Shown piece by piece: positions 41,753-51,143 of a DNA stretch of 64,000 nt (within the stretch, counting starts at the first letter, position 1; every line of letters begins with the position of its first letter). This DNA comes from Nocardia sp. NBC_01503 (GTDB lineage: Bacteria; Actinomycetota; Actinomycetes; Mycobacteriales; Mycobacteriaceae): positions 7,688,001 to 7,752,000 of the forward strand of contig NZ_CP109596.1 of the NCBI RefSeq assembly GCF_036327755.1, given 5' to 3'. The notes below the pieces were generated by a model. That model searched no databases. It had not been told where the DNA came from and worked only from the letters and a program-made list of their open reading frames with translations. The translations under genes were made by a program, and so were the position numbers.

Positions 41753-43423
41753 GTGACCGAACTGTTGATCGTGAGTGTCGCGGCGCTGCTGGTGATTGCG
41801 GGGTCGGCGGTGGTGGGGCCGCGGGTGGGGATCGCTTCGCCGTTGGTGTTGGTGGGGATTGGGGTTTTGGCCAGTTTGATGCCGATCTTCGCCGCCGTGC
41901 GGATCGAGCCGGAGTGGATCCTCGAGGGGGTGTTGCCGCCGTTGCTCTACTCGTCGGCGGTGTCCATGCCCGCGATGAACTTCAGGCGGGAATTCGGCGC
42001 TATCAGTGGGCTTTCGGTGTTGTTGGTGGTGGCGAGTGCGCTCGCGCTGGGGGTGTTCTTCATGGTGGTGATCCCGGATGTGGGGTTCGCCTGGGGTGTG
42101 GCGCTGGGGGCGATCATCAGTCCTACGGATGCGGTGGCGACGTCGATCATCAAGCAGACGTCGGTGTCCAAACGGGTGGTGGCGATGCTCGATGGGGAGA
42201 GTTTGCTCAATGATGCGACGGCACTTGTGCTGTTGCGTACCGCGATTGTGGCTACGGCGGCGTCGTTCGCGTTCTGGGGTGCGGTGGGGACGTTCGTGTA
42301 CTCGGTGTTGGTCGCGGTGGCGATCGGGTGGGTGATCGGGCGGCTGAATTTGATGGTCCGGAAGCGGGTCACCGATTCGACGGTGAATACGGTCATCTCG
42401 TTCACGGTGCCGTTCGTGGCGTCGGTGCCCGCGGAGCTGCTCGGCGCTTCGGGGCTGGTGGCGGCGGTGGTCGCCGGTTTGATTACGGGAATCCGTGCGC
42501 CGCGAGATCTTTCGCCGCGGAACAGGCTTTCGGATAGTCAGAATTGGCGGACCATCGAGCTGGTGCTCGAGGGCGCGGTGTTCCTGACCATGGGTTTGCA
42601 GATCCGGACGATCGTCACCAATGTTCAGAACGATCACGGCGGGGTCGGGACGGCGGTGCTCATTGCCGCGGGTGCGCTGCTGTTGACGATCGCGGTGCGC
42701 GCCGCCTTCGTCGCCCCGCTGCTGCGTTTGCTCGCCGCGAACGTAAGGCGCGGCGAGCAATTGCAGCCCCGGCTCGAGGGTATGCAGGAGAAGATGTCCA
42801 CCGCCGAGGGCAAGCAGCAGCTGCTGGAGCGGGCGAACACCAAGCGCCGCAAGGTATCCGAACATGATCTCGATCGACTTGCCCGTCGGGTCACCAAGGG
42901 TTTGGCCAATATCGAGTATTTTCTGCGGGAACCGCTCGGCTGGCGCGAGGGCACCGCGGTGGTGTGGGCGGGTATGCGCGGCGCGGTGACGGTGGCCGCC
43001 GCGCAGACCCTGCCGGAGGACACGCCGCAGCGTTCGGTGCTGGTGCTCATCGCGTTCGCGGTGGCACTGCTCTCCCTGGTCGTCCAGGGCGGCACGATCG
43101 GCCCGCTGCTGCGCCTGCTCCCGCCGGATGCCGACCAGGACACCTCCAGGGAACAGCTACAGGCCGAACAGACCCGGATCGTGGAGTTGATGCGCACCAC
43201 CGCCCAATCCATCCAGGAGCCGGAGCAGGCGGATGACGAACCCACCCAGCAGAGCTTTCAGGAGGCGAGAGCCCACCGCCTGGCCGTCATCGACGCACAA
43301 CGCTCGGCGCTGCTCGATGCCCGCGATAACGGCACCTTCGACGCCGATGTGCTCGCGAACGCCCTGGCCAATCTGGACGCCTCGGAGATCGCCATCGAAC
43401 TGCGCGGCACCTTGATCAGCTGA
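41753..43423 (+). CDS. Na+/H+ antiporter (CPA1 family)
   Basis: A 556-aa antiporter with about 12 helices in the first 420 residues and a cytoplasmic tail. The CPA1 signature GAIISPTDAVATSIIKQT and GESLLNDATALVLLRTA carry the transport Asp residues, and VWAGMRGAVTVAAAQTLP is the conserved late helix. The tail (LRGTLIS end) is helical. The GTG start (VTELLIVSV) is chosen because any earlier start would read through the tRNA; AGGATGG precedes it. It exchanges Na+ for H+ in pH and salt control. Confidence 0.9.
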   Translation: MTELLIVSVAALLVIAGSAVVGPRVGIASPLVLVGIGVLASLMPIFAAVRIEPEWILEGVLPPLLYSSAVSMPAMNFRREFGAISGLSVLLVVASALALGVFFMVVIPDVGFAWGVALGAIISPTDAVATSIIKQTSVSKRVVAMLDGESLLNDATALVLLRTAIVATAASFAFWGAVGTFVYSVLVAVAIGWVIGRLNLMVRKRVTDSTVNTVISFTVPFVASVPAELLGASGLVAAVVAGLITGIRAPRDLSPRNRLSDSQNWRTIELVLEGAVFLTMGLQIRTIVTNVQNDHGGVGTAVLIAAGALLLTIAVRAAFVAPLLRLLAANVRRGEQLQPRLEGMQEKMSTAEGKQQLLERANTKRRKVSEHDLDRLARRVTKGLANIEYFLREPLGWREGTAVVWAGMRGAVTVAAAQTLPEDTPQRSVLVLIAFAVALLSLVVQGGTIGPLLRLLPPDADQDTSREQLQAEQTRIVELMRTTAQSIQEPEQADDEPTQQSFQEARAHRLAVIDAQRSALLDARDNGTFDADVLANALANLDASEIAIELRGTLIS

Positions 43424-43437
43424 GCAGCACGCTCAGC
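43419..43437. terminator. Small hairpin between convergent genes
   Basis: GCTGAGC-AGCAC-GCTCAGC overlaps the stops of the antiporter and the GH1 gene. No T-run. Confidence 0.4.
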
Positions 43438-44725
43438 GGACCGGATTCAGGCAGCTCGAGGGGAGGTCCTGGATGGAGCACAGGGCCGGGGCCCTGGTCG
43501 GAACGTAGTTGGCCGGGACCCCGCCCATCGCGGTGATGTCGTGATAGGCGGGTACCGCGGGGGTGGGTCGCCGGGCCAGCGAGGGATCGGTGGTCACATC
43601 GACGGTGTAGAGGCCGAAACGCGGTGCGTAGCTGCCCCATTCGTAGTTGTCGGTGATGCTCCAGTAGTTGTAGCCGATGACATTCATACCGTCGGCCTTG
43701 GCCCGCTGGATCCAGTAGACGGTGTCACGCAGATTGTCCGCGCGGGTGATCCCGTCGGTGGTTGGTGAGCCGTTGTCGGTGGGCATACCGTTCTCGACGA
43801 TATAGAGCGGTCGGCCCGGAAATTTCTGGGCGTACCTGCGCAGTACGTAGTAGATGCCGTCGGGTTCGATAATCAGGCTGGAGGGTTGATTGGTCAGCAG
43901 CGCAGCCAGATTCGGTGGTTTGGACAGCGATCCGCCGTAGTAGTAGTCGATCCCGACATAGTCGAGTTTATCGGCGATGCGGTCGACGAAGGAGGCATCG
44001 GCCTGCGCCGCGCCGATGGACGAGTAGGCGATATTGCTGGTGACCATCGCATTGGCCTGCCGCGCGTGGATATGGTCGTAGATGGCGCGGTGTGCTGCGA
44101 CCATTCGATCGATCATGGTCGTCACATCGAGTGCGCCGATACCGCCGATCTGCTGTTCCTTCGACACATACGCGAGCGGCTCGTTGAAGGTGACCCAGAG
44201 CGGATCCGAACCCGCGTACCGGTCCACCACCGCGCGGGCGTTGGTCAGCCAGTCCTCGACCATGCCGGGATTGCGCCAGCCGCCGCGGTCGACCTCCCAG
44301 CCGGGGAATACCCAGTGGTCCAGGGTGATCATCGGGCGCATTCCGGCGGCGCGGATGCGCGCGATCATCGCGTCATAGAAGGAGAAATCCCATTCGCCCG
44401 GATTGGGTTGTACGCGTGCCCATTCCACACTGATCCGGTAAACGCCTACGCCGAGGTCGGCGGCGTTCTGGATATCCTCACCGTAGCGGTGCAGGAAATC
44501 GACGGAATCGCGGTAGTTCTCGGCTCGGCCGGAGGCGGCGTAGCGGCTCCAATTGCTGTCGGGTGCGGAGCCTTCGCTCTGGAATCCCGAACTCGATACG
44601 CCCCAAAGGAAATTGCCGCCGACAGCGGGTAACCCGGGATCGGCGGTGGCCCGCCCGGGTGTGATGGCCGCGCATAAGGCGGCCAGAACAATGCATGCCA
44701 GCGCGAACGGTGCACGTTGTCCCAT
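43433..44725 (-). CDS. Secreted glycoside hydrolase family 1 (beta-glycosidase)
   Basis: A 430-aa protein with a Sec signal (MGQRAPFALACIVLAALCAA, cut after ATA). GH1 motifs: NFLWGVSSSGFQSEG at the start, acid/base Glu182 in VTFNEPLAY, and nucleophile Glu311 in LYIVENGMPTDN. The region between is the TIM barrel (ISVEWARVQPNPGEWDF). GH1 enzymes are usually cytoplasmic and near 450 aa; export is less common. It probably cleaves beta-glucosides outside the cell. It converges with the antiporter gene. Confidence 0.9.
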   Translation of the reverse strand: MGQRAPFALACIVLAALCAAITPGRATADPGLPAVGGNFLWGVSSSGFQSEGSAPDSNWSRYAASGRAENYRDSVDFLHRYGEDIQNAADLGVGVYRISVEWARVQPNPGEWDFSFYDAMIARIRAAGMRPMITLDHWVFPGWEVDRGGWRNPGMVEDWLTNARAVVDRYAGSDPLWVTFNEPLAYVSKEQQIGGIGALDVTTMIDRMVAAHRAIYDHIHARQANAMVTSNIAYSSIGAAQADASFVDRIADKLDYVGIDYYYGGSLSKPPNLAALLTNQPSSLIIEPDGIYYVLRRYAQKFPGRPLYIVENGMPTDNGSPTTDGITRADNLRDTVYWIQRAKADGMNVIGYNYWSITDNYEWGSYAPRFGLYTVDVTTDPSLARRPTPAVPAYHDITAMGGVPANYVPTRAPALCSIQDLPSSCLNPVR

Positions 44726-44844
44726 CGGATCGAGAGTACCTTCCGGAGAAGCACTTTCGGGGCGGTCCGATCAGATCGAGTGCGGGCGACACGCCTTGCG
44801 GACCGTCCAAGTGCGCAAATGCTCATTTGAGCCGGGCTCGGTCG

Positions 44845-45996
44845 CTATTGACAGATCGCCGTGTCGAAGACGTGTTGCACGGCCTCGGTGGCGGCGGGAT
44901 CGACCGGACGCAGATTCGCCAGGACGGTTACCGCGCGACCTTCGACCGTCACTCCGTCATGGGTTCGGAACCCGGGGATGGAGCCGCCGTGACCCCAGAC
45001 TTCTTTACCGCAGGGGACGCTGAGGCGGGCCAGGCCCAGGGCATAGTCGATTCCGTTTCGGTTGGTGAGCGGTTTGGGATCACGGCGCATCTCCGCCAAT
45101 TGCGCTGGCTGGAGCAGTTTTTCGAACAGGAGCGCGGTGAAGAAACGGTCCAGGTCGGCACCCGTGGAGATGAGGGCGCCGGCGGAGCCCGCCCAGGACG
45201 TATCGAATTGGGTGAAATCCATGGGCTTTCCGTCGACCACCTCGTAGCCGAGCGGGTGCGGATTTCTGATGTCGATTTCACCTGCGGCGGGAATGTAGGT
45301 GGATTTCAGGCCGAGTGGCTGGATTACCCTGCGGTCGACTTCGTCGGCGAAGGGATGGCCGGTCAGTCGCTCCACCAACATTCCGACGATCAGATAGTTG
45401 GTGTTGCTGTATTCGGCCTTCTCCCCCGGCGGGAAATGCGCGGGTCCGCTGGCGACGGCGGCGCGCACCAGATCGGCGGATTCGAAGTGATAGGTGCGCA
45501 TGGTTTCGTAATCCGCATCGAGTTGCGGCAATTCGAGGTATTCGGGTAGTCCGCTGGTGTGTTGCATGAGGTTTCGCACGGTAATGCGGTTTCCGTCGAT
45601 GCCTTCGCCCTGCACCACACCGGGGAGATATCGCTCGATCGGTGCATCGAGATCGACTTTCCCTTCGCCTGCCAACTGCATCATGACGGTCGCGACGAAA
45701 GCCTTGGTATTGCTGCCCACGCGGACCTCGGCATTGTCCGGAAAGGGTGCCTTGGTGTCGATATTCCCGACTCCCGCGGTGGCGGTCCAGGTTTGTCCGT
45801 GTTCGGTGACGACCACCTGCACCCCGGGGGTACCGGCCGCGACCGCCGCGTCCAAGGCACGCCGCACCTCGACCCGCGCGGTATCGGAAAGCGGTTGCGG
45901 TGCGGCCGAATCCGCTCCGGAGCTGCATGCGGTGAGCGCGCAGGCCAGCGCCAAGCCGCCTACGACGATTCGTCGAACCCTCAGCTTCGAAGTCAT
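44845..45996 (-). CDS. Serine hydrolase lipoprotein (beta-lactamase / D-Ala-D-Ala carboxypeptidase family)
   Basis: A 383-aa penicillin-binding-like serine hydrolase. Lipobox LTAC with Cys24 anchors it outside the membrane. Active-site motifs: S95-NTK98 in VGSNTKAF, Y196-S-N198 in EYSNTNY, and HGG in GHGGSIPGF. This order fits class C-like serine hydrolases (D-Ala-D-Ala carboxypeptidase, esterase or transesterase). The start ATG drops a 12-residue upstream extension so that the lipoprotein signal is at the N-terminus. It is a single gene. Confidence 0.88.
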   Translation of the reverse strand: MTSKLRVRRIVVGGLALACALTACSSGADSAAPQPLSDTARVEVRRALDAAVAAGTPGVQVVVTEHGQTWTATAGVGNIDTKAPFPDNAEVRVGSNTKAFVATVMMQLAGEGKVDLDAPIERYLPGVVQGEGIDGNRITVRNLMQHTSGLPEYLELPQLDADYETMRTYHFESADLVRAAVASGPAHFPPGEKAEYSNTNYLIVGMLVERLTGHPFADEVDRRVIQPLGLKSTYIPAAGEIDIRNPHPLGYEVVDGKPMDFTQFDTSWAGSAGALISTGADLDRFFTALLFEKLLQPAQLAEMRRDPKPLTNRNGIDYALGLARLSVPCGKEVWGHGGSIPGFRTHDGVTVEGRAVTVLANLRPVDPAATEAVQHVFDTAICQ

Positions 45997-46076
45997 ACCC
46001 GCAGACTCACACGGACGCGCGGTCGCCCACATCGCTCCCAGGTCCCACGCGGACCCCGAGAAGCCCCCGAGAACCC

Positions 46077-47390
46077 CTACCTCTCGAGGCCGCGACGGGA
46101 GTCGAGGCGGGCGCGGTCGGCGGCGGCTCGTCCGGCGTCCCAGCCTTCGGCACTGCGAATGGTAATCCCGCGGCTGCGGGATTGCGGGAAGAGGGTTTCG
46201 AAGGCGTTGTCGACAGCCAGTTGATGCGAGGCCAGCACCGGCAATAGCCGTTCCGGCGTAGCGGATTGCGCGATGGTGGCCGCGGTGGCGGCGGCGAGTC
46301 GTTCCCCGATGCGGGTGGCATAGGCGACCAGGAAGGCTTTTCGGAAGGTGCGGGCGTCGGTGCCCGTCGCGTTGATATCGATCGCGATCATTGCCCGGGT
46401 CGCCTGGACCAGCAGGGAGGTGGAGAGCAATTCCACCGCGTCGAGGTCGGTTTCATCGCCGACAATGGTCACGAAACCCCACTCCGCGACGAAGATGGCG
46501 CGGCTGCGATTGGCTTTGGCGACGGCGTCGATCAGCAGCGCCTTGGCATCGGTATACGGGGTATCGAGCCAGATTCGGCGCGCGCCGGGCAGGTCCACCG
46601 CGGAGGTATCGGCATCGACCAGTACGCGATCGAGTGCGTATTTGGTCATCAACTCCTGTGCCTTGGCCGAAAGCGCCTCGGCCTCTTCGGGAAATGAGGT
46701 CGATTCGGCCTTGGCGAGCAGGCCGCGTACGCGTCCGAGCACCTTCTCGTCCACATGATGCGGTACGGATTGCGGGCGGGCCGCGCCGGGTAGCGGTCTG
46801 ATCGATTCCATCTTGGGCAGCAGGAGTAACAGTGCGAGAGCCGCTATAACGGTGGTCAATGCCTCCTCGATGGTCAGCATCTGTTTCACCGACCATTGGG
46901 ACAGGTGCGTCGCGGAGTCCGACCACCAGACCTCCGCGCCCAGTTCGCTGAGCTGTGCCCGCCAGGTTTCGTCGATGGTGTCGGGTGCGAATGGCCGGAC
47001 ATATGCGGCGATGACATCGGTCAGGAATTCGACAACGAAGGTATCGCCTCGGCGCTGTGCGGCCTGGGCGATATCCGACGGCAGCCAGCCATTCCGGAAG
47101 ACGCTCGCGATAATGTGCTGACCAGCGAGTTGGGTGCCGTGCTCGACCACGCTCGCGGGGAGTCCGGCGAAGAGCGCGCCGAAGCGTTCGGCGACGATCG
47201 CGTCCCCGCGCGCGGTCTTGCCCCGCGCTCCACTCCGCGCCGATTGCAGAGCGGCGGCCGTGATCGCATTGCCGATCTCCGCGGCGGTGGCTTCCCGATC
47301 CTCCGGGATACCGACTGCCGCCCAGAATTCGGCAGCACTCTGCTGTGCTCGCTGTTTGGCCGCACGATGCTTCCGATTCGGTTTACCCAT
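46077..47390 (-). CDS. DUF2786 domain protein
   Basis: A 437-aa protein. Residues about 230-270 form a DUF2786 domain: VDEKVLGRVRGLLAKAESTS then FPEEAEALSAKAQELMTKYA. The rest is helical, with an unusually hydrophobic stretch (TVIAALALLLLLPKM) before it. DUF2786 proteins occur widely in phages and bacteria without an assigned role. The start MGKPNRKHRAAKQRAQ is Lys/Arg-rich. It is divergent from the ketopantoate reductase-like gene. Confidence 0.85.
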   Translation of the reverse strand: MGKPNRKHRAAKQRAQQSAAEFWAAVGIPEDREATAAEIGNAITAAALQSARSGARGKTARGDAIVAERFGALFAGLPASVVEHGTQLAGQHIIASVFRNGWLPSDIAQAAQRRGDTFVVEFLTDVIAAYVRPFAPDTIDETWRAQLSELGAEVWWSDSATHLSQWSVKQMLTIEEALTTVIAALALLLLLPKMESIRPLPGAARPQSVPHHVDEKVLGRVRGLLAKAESTSFPEEAEALSAKAQELMTKYALDRVLVDADTSAVDLPGARRIWLDTPYTDAKALLIDAVAKANRSRAIFVAEWGFVTIVGDETDLDAVELLSTSLLVQATRAMIAIDINATGTDARTFRKAFLVAYATRIGERLAAATAATIAQSATPERLLPVLASHQLAVDNAFETLFPQSRSRGITIRSAEGWDAGRAAADRARLDSRRGLER

Positions 47391-47526
47391 GACTCGTCGA
47401 CCCTATTTCACCTCGGGTTCAGCACGTTTATCGGGCCGAACCCTCGCCGGCCGCTGTTCGGCGTGGCTGCCATACTCGGTGCAGGCGGCCACCTTTCCAG
47501 GGGTCGACCGAAGAAAGGAACTCGCT

Positions 47527-48426
47527 GTGGCGAATAACGCACTGACCGTTGCGATTCTGGGGCCGGGTGGCGTGGGCGGATTGCTCGCGGCATTGCTGGC
47601 GCGGGCCGGGAACCGGGTGATCTGCCTGGCCGGTCCGGAGACCGTGGAAACCTTGCGCACCAAGGGAATACAGGTGCACAGCACGCGATTCGGCGATTTC
47701 ACGGCCCGGGTCGAGGCGGATACCGAGCTGCGCGAGCCGGTCGATGTCTGCTTCATCGCGGTGAAGCACACCGCCCTCGACTCGGCGCTCGACCGGATTC
47801 CGCCCGCTGCCCTCGGTGACGGTCCGGTGATCCCGCTGCTGAACGGTGTCGAACACCCGGCGCTGCTCCGCAACCGCTATCGTCCGGATCGAGTGTCCCC
47901 CGGCATAATTCGCGTCGAATCCACCCGGGTAGCTCCCGGCGAAATCGAGCACGCCAGCCCCTTCGTCGAAGTCGACCTGACCAGCGGCACCGTCCCCGAG
48001 ACCCAATTGAAGGCGCTCGCGGACGCACTCACCGAGGCCGGGCCCACGGTCCGCGTTCTCGACGACGAGGCCGCCGCACTCTGGTCGAAGTTGGCCTTCC
48101 TGGCCCCCTTCGCGCTACTGACCACCCGCTACGCGGTCCCGCTCGGCACAATCCGAACCGAGCACGCCGACGAACTCTCCGCCTTGACCGCGGAGACGGT
48201 AGCGGTGGCCCGCGCATACGGCGCGCCCACCGACACAGCCCAGATCATGGCCCGCTACAACGCTTTCCCGCCGGAGTCCAAGTCCTCCATGCAACGTGAC
48301 GCCGAGGCGGGCCGCCCCCTCGAACTGGACGCCATCGGCGGCGCACTCCTGCGCGCCGCGGCTCACCACGACATCCCGGTCCCCGTGGCGACCCGCCTGG
48401 TCCAGGAGTTGGACACCCGGCCCTGA
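47527..48426 (+). CDS. 2-dehydropantoate 2-reductase family protein
   Basis: A 299-aa ApbA/PanE-type ketopantoate reductase. Rossmann motif ILGPGGVGGLLAALLARAG near residues 10-28, Lys80 in CFIAVKHTALD, Asn106 in LLNGVEHP, and a C-terminal helical domain with LWSKLAFLAPFALLTTRY and SSMQRDAEAGRPLELDAIGG, which includes the conserved SSM...D...R. The GTG start has AAAGGA upstream. Genuine PanE or a paralogue cannot be told apart by eye, as actinobacteria often carry several. Confidence 0.88.
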   Translation: MANNALTVAILGPGGVGGLLAALLARAGNRVICLAGPETVETLRTKGIQVHSTRFGDFTARVEADTELREPVDVCFIAVKHTALDSALDRIPPAALGDGPVIPLLNGVEHPALLRNRYRPDRVSPGIIRVESTRVAPGEIEHASPFVEVDLTSGTVPETQLKALADALTEAGPTVRVLDDEAAALWSKLAFLAPFALLTTRYAVPLGTIRTEHADELSALTAETVAVARAYGAPTDTAQIMARYNAFPPESKSSMQRDAEAGRPLELDAIGGALLRAAAHHDIPVPVATRLVQELDTRP

Positions 48427-48562
48427 CAGCGGCCAGGAGCATCCCGCGGCGGGAGCCGCCGAACAGCACCACATGGACGCTGCGCAACCGAGGAGATAGT
48501 TGCCGAACGCTCCGCGGGTGTCGCACCGGGCGGCGTACACCGGTGTGCGTATCCGGCGGCGT

Positions 48563-48802
48563 TCACCAGGTGCAGCGCCGCCCTTTGGTCACCCATGCCG
48601 CCCGCCCACGCGGGGTGATCTGCCAGCGCCCCGGCCGTGCCACCCCGCTGATCAATCCGCGTCGTTCGAGCCGAGCCACGGCCGCCCGAACGGCGCGGCC
48701 GGTCAGGCCGGTACGGCGCTGAAGTTCATCGATCGCGAGCGGATCACCCGGTGCGAGTACGCCCAGAACGGCGTATTCGGCGGCCAGTACACCCGGGGTC
48801 AT
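48563..48802 (-). CDS. Small winged-helix regulator, 79 aa
   Basis: A 79-aa MarR-like winged-helix domain: AAEYAVLGVLAPGDPLAIDE, LQRRTGLTGRAVRAAVARLE (recognition helix) and RRGLISGVARPGRWQITPRG (wing). The start overlaps the upstream gene's stop as ATGA, so the two are coupled. It ends with RRCTW. It may bind DNA as a dimer. Target unknown. Confidence 0.7.
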   Translation of the reverse strand: MTPGVLAAEYAVLGVLAPGDPLAIDELQRRTGLTGRAVRAAVARLERRGLISGVARPGRWQITPRGRAAWVTKGRRCTW

Positions 48803-49101
48803 GCGTACCTCACCGCCCGCCGGGTGTAGGTGAGTGGTGGCTGGGCGCATTCGATTTCGCATACCCGGGTGAGCGCGTCGACCGTAGCGAAGTCCAAATG
48901 TGTTGCGGCCGGGACGATTACCGCGTCCACATCCAGTTCCCGCGCGAGGTCGGCGAGCGGTAGCGCCGAGTCCTCCGGCGGCCACAGCAGCTCATAGCCG
49001 AGTCTGCGCGCCAGCCGCCGCACCTGTGCGCAATCCCAGGCCGTACCCGGCCCGGAGATCTCCGGATCGACGAACGCCAAAGCCGTCGGATTCGCCTGCA
49101 T
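48799..49101 (-). CDS. Small protein with resolvase-like fold, 100 aa
   Basis: A 100-aa protein with alternating strands and helices: TALAFVDPEISGPGTAWDCA, RLARRLGYELLWPPED and LDVDAVIVPAATHLDF. This resembles the N-terminal part of a serine-recombinase fold but lacks the catalytic Ser/Arg set, so recombinase activity is not expected. Its stop overlaps the winged-helix gene. Related small proteins of this shape seem common in Nocardia. It is divergent from the XRE-type regulator gene at 49294. Confidence 0.6.
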   Translation of the reverse strand: MQANPTALAFVDPEISGPGTAWDCAQVRRLARRLGYELLWPPEDSALPLADLARELDVDAVIVPAATHLDFATVDALTRVCEIECAQPPLTYTRRAVRYA

Positions 49102-49293
49102 CACAGCCCCTTTTCTCGCCACACCCAAGATTCGGGGCGAGCGGGAACGGAGAGGGACAGCAAAAGGACAGCCGCCCCACCTGTGATTCTCCGGCGAAGC
49201 CATCCCGCGGTTACGAGCTCGGAGGGACAGTAAGAGGACAGCCTCTGCCCTGAAGCCCGGTCCGTGACTCAGCACGCGGCTACCCTCGAATGC

Positions 49294-50451
49294 ATGGCGA
49301 ACGTCGGGCAGCGGATCGCGGCCGAACGCAAGATTGCCGGACTCGGACAGCAGCAATTGGCTACCCGGGCGAATTACAGCCTGTCCATGCTCAAAGCAGT
49401 GGAGCAGGGCAGGGAACCCGCGAGCACCGGGTTCATCTCCGCAGTCGCGAAGGCTCTGAAGGTCACACCGGAACATTTGACCGGTGCCCCATACGACGAC
49501 GGCAAACCGCTCTCCGATGCGGTGAACCAATTATCGGTACTGCTCGCCGAAGGCCGCTATGCCCGAGCCATCGACCCCGGAGCGATTGCCGCCCTCGAAG
49601 CGGAATTGGAAGCAGCACAACGCCTCTACCGCAGCGACCGCACCCGCCAGACGATCGAGGCCCTCCCCGATCTGATTCGCCGATTGCACGGCGCGGTGCG
49701 TGAGTCCAGCGGTGACGCGAAAGCCCGTGCCAATACGCTGCTCACCTCGGCATACGTCTTGGCCGAGTGGTCCGTCCGCCGCACCGGCCACCTCCTGCTC
49801 GCACTCCCCGCACTGGACTTGGCCGACACCTACGCCCCCGACGCCGACGACCCTCGCTACGGCGCGTTCTCAGCGCTCGCCCGCGCGCGCGTCCTCATCC
49901 ACTACGGCGAATCCGCAGTGGCTGCCCAACTCATCGACTCCGCGATCGACACCGCCGACACCAGTCGAGCCGGAATGGTGCTGGCCGGATACTCCCACCT
50001 CACCGCCGCGATCAACGAAGCCCGCAAACTCGACTACGACGGCGCGCTGGCTCACGTCCACCAGGCACGCGAATACGCCACCCACACCGGCGAAACCGAC
50101 ATCTACATGACCGCCTTCGGTCCACTGAATGTCGAAATCCACACCCACGCAATAGAACTCGAAGCGGGAGACCCTCATCGAGCCGCCCTCGAAGGCACCA
50201 CCCTCACCCACCCCACCAACGCCGCCCCAACCCGAATCGCCCACCACTGGCAGGACAACGCGCGGGCATGGCTGATGTCAGGTAAGCCGGACAAGGCATT
50301 GGCCGCGTTGAACAAGGCGCGAGCGGCGGCCCCGCAACAGACCCGACTGCATCCCGCTGTGCGCGAGACGGTGTACGGCATCGCGAGCGCGCAGCGTCGG
50401 CAAAGTGATGGCCTGCTGGGGTTCGCATCCTGGCTCGGCGCAACCCTTTGA
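49294..50451 (+). CDS. XRE-type regulator with TPR-like C-terminal domain
   Basis: A 385-aa protein. The first 65 residues form an XRE helix-turn-helix (IAAERKIAGLGQQQLATRAN then YSLSMLKAVEQGREPASTGF). The rest is helical, TPR-like (ARVLIHYGESAVAAQLIDSA, KLDYDGALAHVHQAREYATH), as in actinobacterial regulators that bind peptides or respond to antibiotic signals. A TACCCT -10-like box seven bases before the ATG at 49294 suggests a leaderless message; an in-frame GTG at 49264 is the alternative. It is divergent from the two-gene unit at 48563-49101. Confidence 0.8.
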   Translation: MANVGQRIAAERKIAGLGQQQLATRANYSLSMLKAVEQGREPASTGFISAVAKALKVTPEHLTGAPYDDGKPLSDAVNQLSVLLAEGRYARAIDPGAIAALEAELEAAQRLYRSDRTRQTIEALPDLIRRLHGAVRESSGDAKARANTLLTSAYVLAEWSVRRTGHLLLALPALDLADTYAPDADDPRYGAFSALARARVLIHYGESAVAAQLIDSAIDTADTSRAGMVLAGYSHLTAAINEARKLDYDGALAHVHQAREYATHTGETDIYMTAFGPLNVEIHTHAIELEAGDPHRAALEGTTLTHPTNAAPTRIAHHWQDNARAWLMSGKPDKALAALNKARAAAPQQTRLHPAVRETVYGIASAQRRQSDGLLGFASWLGATL

Positions 50452-50777
50452 GACCTTCGTACGAGCGGCAGAGGTGCTGACAGAATCGGCGAGGTGACCG
50501 ATTCCGCGCCGACGGTCGTAGCGCTCGCCGCGGTTCGCGTCGAGCCTGAGAGCAGCCCGCCAATCGCCTGATGGGCGATGCCGACTCGTATCGCCACGCG
50601 GATGGCACCCCGTCATCCCGGCGCGCTTTCGGCCGGGATCCACACCTGCCATGGACCCGGTGGACCGTCCGCGCCATGTACCTGTCATTTGCGCCAACGC
50701 CTCTCTGTAGTGCGGTTTTTCGGCTGCCTGGGTGCCGATTCCACGATTCTTCCCGCATAGTGATTCAGGTCATATTG
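50452..50777. other. Intergenic gap
   Basis: About 325 bases between the XRE gene and the CsoR box. Short open frames are present but none has a start site and family character. It holds the promoter region of the copper genes at its right end. Confidence 0.4.
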
Positions 50778-50794
50778 ATACCCCCAGGGGGTAT
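50778..50794. promoter_or_regulatory. CsoR box (copper operator)
   Basis: ATACCCCCAGGGGGTAT is a perfect 17-bp dyad matching the known actinobacterial CsoR operator, 72 bp upstream of the CopZ-like gene. CsoR releases such sites on binding Cu(I). No csoR gene is in the window. Confidence 0.85.
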
Positions 50795-50865
50795 ACGTTT
50801 ATAGTCAGTCGCGGCGGAGGTTCCGCCTCGGCGGGCAAGTCCCGTGAGACGCGAGGAGAACGGCT

Positions 50866-51087
50866 ATGAGCAGCAATACGGATGTCAGCAACTACACGCT
50901 TTCGGGTGTGACGTGTGGTGGGTGCGCCGGGAAGGTCGAGGCGGCTGTCGGGAAGCTCTCCGGGGTCGACGCCGTTCAGATCGAGCTCGCCACCGGCCGG
51001 ATGAGTGTCATCGGTGCGGGTGCGGGCGATGGCGCTTTGATCAAGACCACCATCGAGAAGCTCGGCTACGGGGTAGCCGAAGGCTGA
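50866..51087 (+). CDS. copZ: CopZ-like heavy-metal-associated domain protein
   Basis: A 73-aa single HMA domain. The metal-binding motif is GVTCGGCAGKV with Cys17 and Cys20; the ferredoxin-like fold follows (VDAVQIELATGRMSVIGAG, LIKTTIEKLGYGVAEG). It would bind Cu(I) and pass it to an exporter or target. GAGGAG lies nine bases upstream. The CsoR box upstream supports copper control. No P1B ATPase gene is adjacent; instead an MFS gene follows after a hairpin. Confidence 0.9.
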   Translation: MSSNTDVSNYTLSGVTCGGCAGKVEAAVGKLSGVDAVQIELATGRMSVIGAGAGDGALIKTTIEKLGYGVAEG

Positions 51088-51095
51088 ATTCGTGT

Positions 51096-51126
51096 CCGCG
51101 TCACCGGGATTCGCCCGGTGACGCGG
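51096..51126 (+). terminator. Hairpin between copZ and the MFS gene
   Basis: CCGCGTCACCGGG pairs perfectly with CCCGGTGACGCGG around ATTCG. No T-run, so it may be a terminator, an attenuator or an mRNA-stabilising element. Confidence 0.6.
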
Positions 51127-51143
51127 ATCGGAAGGATTGTCCG

